DNA of 64,000 bases from Portulaca oleracea (lineage: Eukaryota; Streptophyta; Magnoliopsida; Caryophyllales; Portulacaceae). The position numbers and the translations under genes were made by a program. The stretch covers positions 9,827,254 to 9,891,253 of the forward strand of contig CM055892.1 of assembly GCA_029582165.1 (NCBI GenBank), in the 5' to 3' direction. Within the stretch, counting starts at the first letter, position 1. Each line of letters begins with the position of its first letter. This document shows positions 58,601-64,000 of the stretch, piece after piece. The notes beneath the pieces were generated by a model, which searched no databases, was not told the origin of the DNA, and worked only from the letters and a program-made list of their open reading frames with translations.

Positions 58601-59165
58601 CCCGCGCTAGGAGGGGCGCTGGGCGCGCCTCGGACCGAAAGGCGAGAGAATGGGACACAACTAGCATCGGATGACGCCGCCAGCGTTTGCTAGAAATATG
58701 CATCGAAGATTGAGATGCCACCCGCGTCCACAGGGGCTCCAGGCGCGCCTCAGTCAGAACCGAGGACTTCGGTGCCGCTACTCGCGCCTACATGATGCTA
58801 ATCGCGCCTGGGCCAATTTGCTCGCATCTCTTGGATCCTGCTCGCGTCTCTGAAGCCCAGTTGTTGCGGCGACATGTTTTGTCTCTTGTCTAGGTTATTG
58901 TTATTTGTAACCTAGGTTTCCTTATGCCGTCGGGTATATATTTAGCATCAGTTTCTCCTTATTATTTATCCATTAATCAAGTGAGATAGAGAGAAATACA
59001 ATATTTGTATCTGTAATCCTCAAATTACTAGTGCATCGATTCCGTGGTTTTTTTTCCTACTTTGGGTTTTTTCCACGTTAAATATCTGGTGTCAAATTCT
59101 GATTACTTTTTCCACTATTATATTTCATTGTTTGTGGTTGCTTTGAGCACTCTTCGATCTTATCA
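58601..59165 (+). mobile_element. 5' LTR of the Copia element (left border uncertain)
   Basis: It ends ...GATCTTATCA at 59165, two bases before the primer site. TATATATT at 58935-58942 and a downstream A/G-rich R/U5-like stretch support LTR identity. A GC-rich segment with repeated CGCGCC(T/C) and CTCGCGTC motifs (58600-58850) forms the upstream part. No second LTR exists in the window, so the left edge is a guess. Confidence 0.6.
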
Positions 59166-59167
59166 AC

Positions 59168-59180
59168 TGGTATCAGAGCC
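59168..59180 (+). promoter_or_regulatory. Primer-binding site (initiator Met tRNA) of the Copia element
   Basis: TGGTATCAGAGCC directly after the LTR end, the usual site in plant Copia elements. Confidence 0.9.
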
Positions 59181-59214
59181 TGCAGGTTGTTGAAAGAGAA
59201 CTCGCATTCAAATA

Positions 59215-60155
59215 ATGTCGGAAGATAAGTATGAGATCGAGAAGTTCGACGGGTCCGACTTCACTTACTGAAGATTGCAGATTGAGGATCTGTTGTACTC
59301 GAAGTCCATGTATCTCCCGTTGTTGGAGAAGAAGCCAGATAACGTGAAATAGGAAGAGTGGGAAGTGCTAGATCGTCAGGTAATGACCAAGATCAGGATG
59401 TCTCTAGCGCGGAACATGAGGTTCAACGTTATGGAGAAAAAGACGACGAAGGAATTGCTGAAGGCACTGGAGGAGATGTATAAGAAGCCTAGCGCAACAA
59501 ATCAAGTATATTTGTTCCGCAAATTAACCAGTTGTGAGATGCCTGAAGATGGTATTGTTGCTGATCACATCAATGAGGCTACTAAGATTTTATCACAACT
59601 TGCTTCTGTTAGATGACTTTTGCTGATGACGTTAAATCTTTCATATTGCTGTCTTCTTTGCTTGACTCTTGGGATACAATTGTAACTACTGTCAGTAGTG
59701 CTAAGAATAGTGACGAGATGAAATTTGACGAGGTCAAATCTGTGCTGCTCAATGAGGGCCTTCGTAGGAAGCATTCTAGTGGTGGATCTTCGGGAAGTGC
59801 CTTGAGTGTTAGGGGTAGGAAGAAAAATAGAAATTCGAACAATTCCAGGGGGAGGTCGAAGTTTAGGAACATGAAAAATGTTGTGTGTTATGGTTGTGGT
59901 GACAAGGGTCATTTTAAGAGGGATTGCCCTAAGCCTAGGAAGAGGAAGGACAATGATGATCGTGACTCTATCAACTCTGCAGAACACCTTTGTGAAGCCC
60001 TAATTTTGAGTGTGTTCAGTCGTGAAGAGTCTTGGATAGTTGATACTGGTGCATCTTTTCATGTTTCTTCAAACAGGGAGTTATTTCGTAATTTCAGGAG
60101 TCAGAGTTTTGGCAAGGTTTACCTTGCCGATGACAAATATTATGATATAACAAGT
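59215..60155 (+). pseudogene. Copia (Tork-like) gag and protease, broken
   Basis: Starts MSEDKYEIEKFDGSDFTY at the ATG at 59215, typical of Tork/Tnt1-like gag. A TGA replaces the expected Trp right after TY, and a TAG follows at about 59350. A frameshift near 59612 separates the first gag part (ATNQVYLFRKLTSCEMPEDG) from the second (LLDSWDTIVTTVSSA). The zinc knuckle CYGCGDKGHFKRDC and the protease motif WIVDTGASFHVSS are intact. The frame is cut at 60155 by the inserted solo LTR and resumes after 61773. Confidence 0.88.
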
Positions 60156-61768
60156 TGATGAGGGCATATAGTGACTATATATTGGAAGCATTTTGATAGT
60201 GAAATTTGGGGATTAATGTGCTTAATTGATCTTTTATGATCTTAGTTCGCTATCTTAAATGAGTTCTTTGTGTTTTGTTCAATTTGTACAGATTAGTGAT
60301 ATGAACTCTAAAGCTCACATCCATTATTTGATTCATCACTAAAAGAGCTTTCCGACGATATATTATAAGGTCAATTCCGAGTTAAGATGATGGAGTTATG
60401 GGTAAAATAGCAGACAAGTATCCGAAAACTGATATATATCCACTCTTTTGGTCACCATCATTTTCACAAGTATGCTATGACTTTGAGACTTATGCCAATG
60501 AAAAGTAGACTCCTAGAGCTTTCCGAAAAGTCAAGAACCAAGTCAATCGGACGTCGGACGAAGGAGATATGGCCGAACAAGACGACCCAGAAAACTCCAG
60601 ATCCAAAACGACCCGTGTTGAAATCAACACGGTCCGTGTTGGCCTCCAGAGAGCTCAATTTCCCCAGAAACCATCAACACGACCTGTGTTGACACCAACA
60701 CGGTCCGTGTTGGCCCTGTTTATGATGATTTGGCCGTTTCAACTTCTCTTAATGGCTATATAATTGTAGATTCGGCTGATTCATCCATCACCATTCACCT
60801 TCATTCATTCACTCCCATTCACCATCCATCTCCATCTCTACCCTCATCCATCCCTTCCTCCACAAATCCATCCACATTCATCCTTAATTGAAGATTGAGA
60901 GTTTATTGGAGTTCGAAGATCGATTCTCAAGAAATCCATTGAAGTGGAGGAGCAAAAGTCCCCACCGACTACCATTCAAGCGAGGAACGATTTTCATCTC
61001 GGTTTACTTCTCTTTCTCTTAGATTTCATGCTTTTTAGAGTAGATTTTGTTATGTTTGGTGAGTTGAACATGAGTAGTGAGTAGTTTTCTTTAGTTTGGG
61101 GGATAAACCCTTGTTGGTTTCTCTTATGGATTGAGTGTTGTTGGATTGAACAAGTATGTTAATTTAGTTTGAAAGCATTTTATTTATCCTTTGATTTTGT
61201 ATGTCATTGCTTTTGCTTGATCACCATTAGCATGGATTTAGATTGTTGAATGAAGTACCGAACGGAGAAATTTGATAATCGGAACCCTTAGGATTAAACT
61301 GGTTATGAAGTGAACTAGAGATAGAAGACTTTGTAATTAGGGGTCATTAGATAATTTGATCTTTAACTTAGATAAAATTGACACAATAAAGAGTCCAAGA
61401 GATCAATTTTACTAAGCAATCCATTTCATTGCCAAAAGCTCGCTACGGAAGAATTTATGCGATTGTCGACCCTAAAATGTAACAAATTAGTGACATACAT
61501 GTTCAATCCACTTGTTTGATTCATAAAGTGACTTAGGTTTTATCCCCTGAACGCGTCTTTCTCATATTGATTTCATCTTGTGAATTGTGTGAATATTTGA
61601 TTTATTTGACCTTTTTAGTGACTAGAACTAGAATTAGTTATTCTCAATCTAAAACCCGAGCGATTTAGCAATCACCTAGGAGGCTAGTTTGGTGCGTAGT
61701 TAGCAAAGTCCTTGTGGGATCGACCTTGATACTTGCTACACGAGCACCCGTGCACTTGCGGCGTATCA
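60156..61768 (+). mobile_element. Solo LTR of the Athila family inside the Copia element
   Basis: It runs TGATGAGGGC...GGCGTATCA, with CAAGT duplicated at both borders (60151-60155 and 61769-61773). It is related to 9946-11378 read on the minus strand (shared GAAGTGGAGGAGCAAAAGTC; TATCAAGGTCGATCCCAC on the complementary strand). TATATAA lies at 60757-60763. Four palindromes of the CACGGTCCGTG type start at 60607, 60628, 60678 and 60699. No internal domain remains, so intra-element LTR recombination is inferred. Confidence 0.92.
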
Positions 61769-62940
61769 CAAGTAGAGGAGATGTGATAATTAAGACTGTT
61801 AATGATGGTCTTTGGAAGTTGGAGGATGTGAGATATATTCCTGGTATTAAGAGGAATTTGAGTTCAGTGAATCAACTTGATAAGATGGGCTACACTACAG
61901 GGTTCGGGAATGGTAAATGGAAGATTATGAAGGGTGCTATGGTAGTGGCGAAGGGGTTGAGGTCCGGTACATTGTACTACACGAGGGATAGCACTAATCT
62001 AATTTCTAATGTCAATAATGTTTCTTGTTGTAGCTTATGACATTGCAGGCTTGGACACATGAGTGAGAAGGGCATGATGATTCTAGCTTCAAAGGACGTT
62101 TTGAAGGATCTGAAAATTATAGACATGGAACTCTGCGAGAGTTGTGTCCTTGGTAAGCAGAAGAGGGTCAGTTTCACCAAAACTGGCAGGAAACCAAAAC
62201 CGGAGAGGTTAGAGTTGGTGCATTCAGATGTGTGGGGGCCTGCGCCAGTCAACTCCATGAGTGGTGCTCAATATTAGGTCACCTTTATTGATGATCACAG
62301 TCGGAAGGTATGAGTTTTTTTTCCTAAAAAATAAATTTGATGTGTTTGATGTTTTCTTGAAGTGGAAAGTATATGTTGAGACACAGACTGGATTGAAGGT
62401 GAAGTGTTTGAGGACGGACAGTGGAGGGGAATATGAAAAGAAGGAATTTGTGAAGTACTATGATAAGAATGATAATATTAGGTTATTGAGAACTGATCCC
62501 GGGACACCAAGGCAAAATGAGATAGCAGAGAGGATGAACAGGACTCTAAACGAGAGAGCCAAGAACATGGGGATTCATGCTGGGTTGCCCAAGTACTTGT
62601 GGGCAGAAGCAATAATGAACACAACTGCATATCTAATCAACAGGAGTCCAGTTCCATTAGATATGAAGGTACATGAGGAGGTATGGAGTGGTGAGAAATT
62701 TGATTATTCCTTTCTTCGTATTTTTGGCTTTACTGCTTGATGATTGATCCTGACAAGCGTGATAAATTGGATCCAAAGTCCAAAAAGTGTTATTTGGTTG
62801 GCTATGGGACAGACGCTTTTGGATACAAGTTGTGGGATGGTAAAAAGATGTTGAGACACAGTGATGTAGTCTTTAATGAGAATGTGTTGTATAAAGACTG
62901 AAGACATCAACTGTCTTGGGTGACAAGAAGTTAGTGGGAG
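61769..62940 (+). pseudogene. Copia protease end, integrase and start of RT linker, truncated
   Basis: Reading resumes with SRGDVIIKTVNDGLWKLEDV and RYIPGIKRNLSSVNQLDKMG. The pre-integrase zinc region follows (a stop replaces Trp before HCRLGHMSEKGM; then CESCVLGKQKR). The integrase core has HSDVWGPA (first Asp), LRTDSGGEYEKKEF (second Asp) and RQNEIAERMNRTLNERAK, where Glu replaces the usual Gly of QNG. Stops or frameshifts lie near 62041, 62277, 62310 and 62740. The segment beyond (DKLDPKSKKCYLVGYG, DVVFNE) reaches about 62900. No RT or RNase H follows: the element is truncated there. Confidence 0.87.
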
Positions 62941-63586
62941 CTGAGACAATCAAGTTTTCTGTCAGGCTTGGCGTGCCTAAGAAGAAAACAAGGGAAATGG
63001 AGGAACCATAGGCAGCTTCACATGTCGGAGATCAAACTCCAAACCAAACTTCAGATCAGGCTGCTGAAGGGCCTGAACCATAGGAGTTAGGTGAAATTTT
63101 AATTTAAAAATAAACTAGGATGTAAAAATAATTTTCAAAAATATAAATAAAATATGATTTCAAAAAATGATGAAAATACAACAATCTAAATATAATTGCT
63201 ATATTTTATTTATACCTTCACAATAGTGATGTGGTAAATACTTTCTTTTCCAAAAAAAAATAAATAAATTAGCATGCTTATGTGAATATGACATGTCATG
63301 TAACCATCTTGCTGCAAGACACATATAATTTACGTTATGTGGTAATACGTAGAAAGACTAGTGTGCATTTTTAAGGTTTAGATTGTTATTATCCGGTTGT
63401 TCAAGGTAGGAGTTATTAGAATCCAATTTCCCAACTTATTTTGTAAGTATAAATTTGTAATCTATTTTTAAACACATGTAATATAATGAAAAGAATTATA
63501 TTAGCATGGTCATAAATAGAAATTCATCCGCTTACATTTTGTCAAACGACTTTTATTTTACCAAAAAAATTTTGGGCAACCAGTTA
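62941..63586. other. End of Copia remnant and AT-rich intergenic DNA
   Basis: Copia-like linker coding fades out by about 63090 (Glu/Gln-rich). The rest is AT-rich without recognised content. Confidence 0.5.
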
Positions 63587-63770
63587 GGCACCGTTGTTTT
63601 ATGCGGTACTGTAACTTACTGCACCGCAATTTACTGCAACTTACCGCAATCTACTATTTACCTTTTTATTAATATCAACACCCATTTATTATTTTCCACC
63701 GCAACTTACCGCAACCCCACCGCAACACAACTTACCGCACTACAATTCCACCGTATAAAAGAAGGATGCC
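63587..63770. mobile_element. Tourist-like MITE related to 40421-40705
   Basis: Left end GGCACCGTTGTTTTATGCGG and right end (other strand) GGCATCCTTCTTTTATACGG form inverted repeats. The interior is full of CTTACCGCAA motifs, the complement of the GCGGTG-rich interior of the copy at 40.4 kb. A clean 3-bp duplication is not seen (TTA on the left, GTT on the right). Confidence 0.65.
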
Positions 63771-64000
63771 GTTCCAATAGCTAATTTTCAAACACCACCA
63801 ATATACAGCCCGTTAATTTATATTTACCTAAAGTCAAATGATATGGGGCGGTATTTTACCCACCAAACCGGAAGGTGTAGTGTATATGTAAACTCGAACT
63901 TTACAATTAAAGAGGCACGTTGGATCTGAAGCCAAACACGGCGACTGAGAGAGGGTTTGCATTAAAAAGTGAAAACGCAGCTTCCTCGTCACCCTATCCA
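63771..64000. other. Window end without recognised gene
   Basis: No coding feature can be supported. The last 60 bases could be a leader of a gene starting beyond the window, but nothing shows this. Confidence 0.4.

Overview
The window is nuclear DNA from a flowering plant, probably a eudicot. It holds two clear host genes, one intronless and one with ten coding exons, in AT-rich intergenic DNA full of plant transposons (Athila and Tork retrotransposons, plant LINEs, Helitron, hAT, MULE and MITEs). The species cannot be fixed from the sequence.

Layout. 1-4.5 kb: transposon debris (an LTR remnant, a small hAT-like element, a GC-rich promoter-like segment). 4.5-11.4 kb: an Athila-type Ty3/gypsy retrotransposon on the minus strand. 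It has its 5' LTR, PBS, gag and pol, but no protease active-site stretch and no 3' LTR. 11.4-15.4 kb: a minisatellite, then a decayed hAT transposase gene with a Stowaway-type MITE at its end. 16.3-18.5 kb (minus): an intact intronless PLS-class PPR gene. 18.56-40.3 kb: a three-level nest. A 5'-truncated LINE is split by a non-autonomous Helitron (18873-38750). The Helitron is split by an 18.3-kb tandem array of a gag-only long-LTR retrotransposon (LTR-gag-LTR-gag-LTR-gag-LTR, 19774-38114), with one 5-bp target duplication (ATTTT) at its outer ends. 40.4-47 kb: a Tourist-type MITE, a Pack-MULE-like element with about 460-bp inverted repeats that seems to carry a piece of a CIA2-like gene, and two more DNA elements. 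47.3-56.9 kb (plus): a complete polypyrimidine tract-binding protein gene. Ten coding exons were placed from splice signals and reading frame (468 residues). Its second intron is swollen by transposons and a microsatellite duplication. 58.4-63.1 kb: a LINE scrap and a truncated, nonsense-ridden Tork-like Copia element with a solo Athila-family LTR inserted in its protease/integrase region (TSD CAAGT). 63.6 kb: a second Tourist-like MITE.

How the parts relate. The host genes are an organelle-type RNA-binding PPR protein and a nuclear/cytoplasmic splicing regulator. They share no operon-like link. Most of the rest is explained by nested transposition and LTR recombination. The most unusual structures are the tandem TR-GAG-like array with its single outer TSD, a 137-bp variable repeat inside its LTRs (1-2-3-1 copies), a decoy PPT/LTR-start ahead of each real PPT, and 21-bp-phased palindromes in the Athila-family LTRs.
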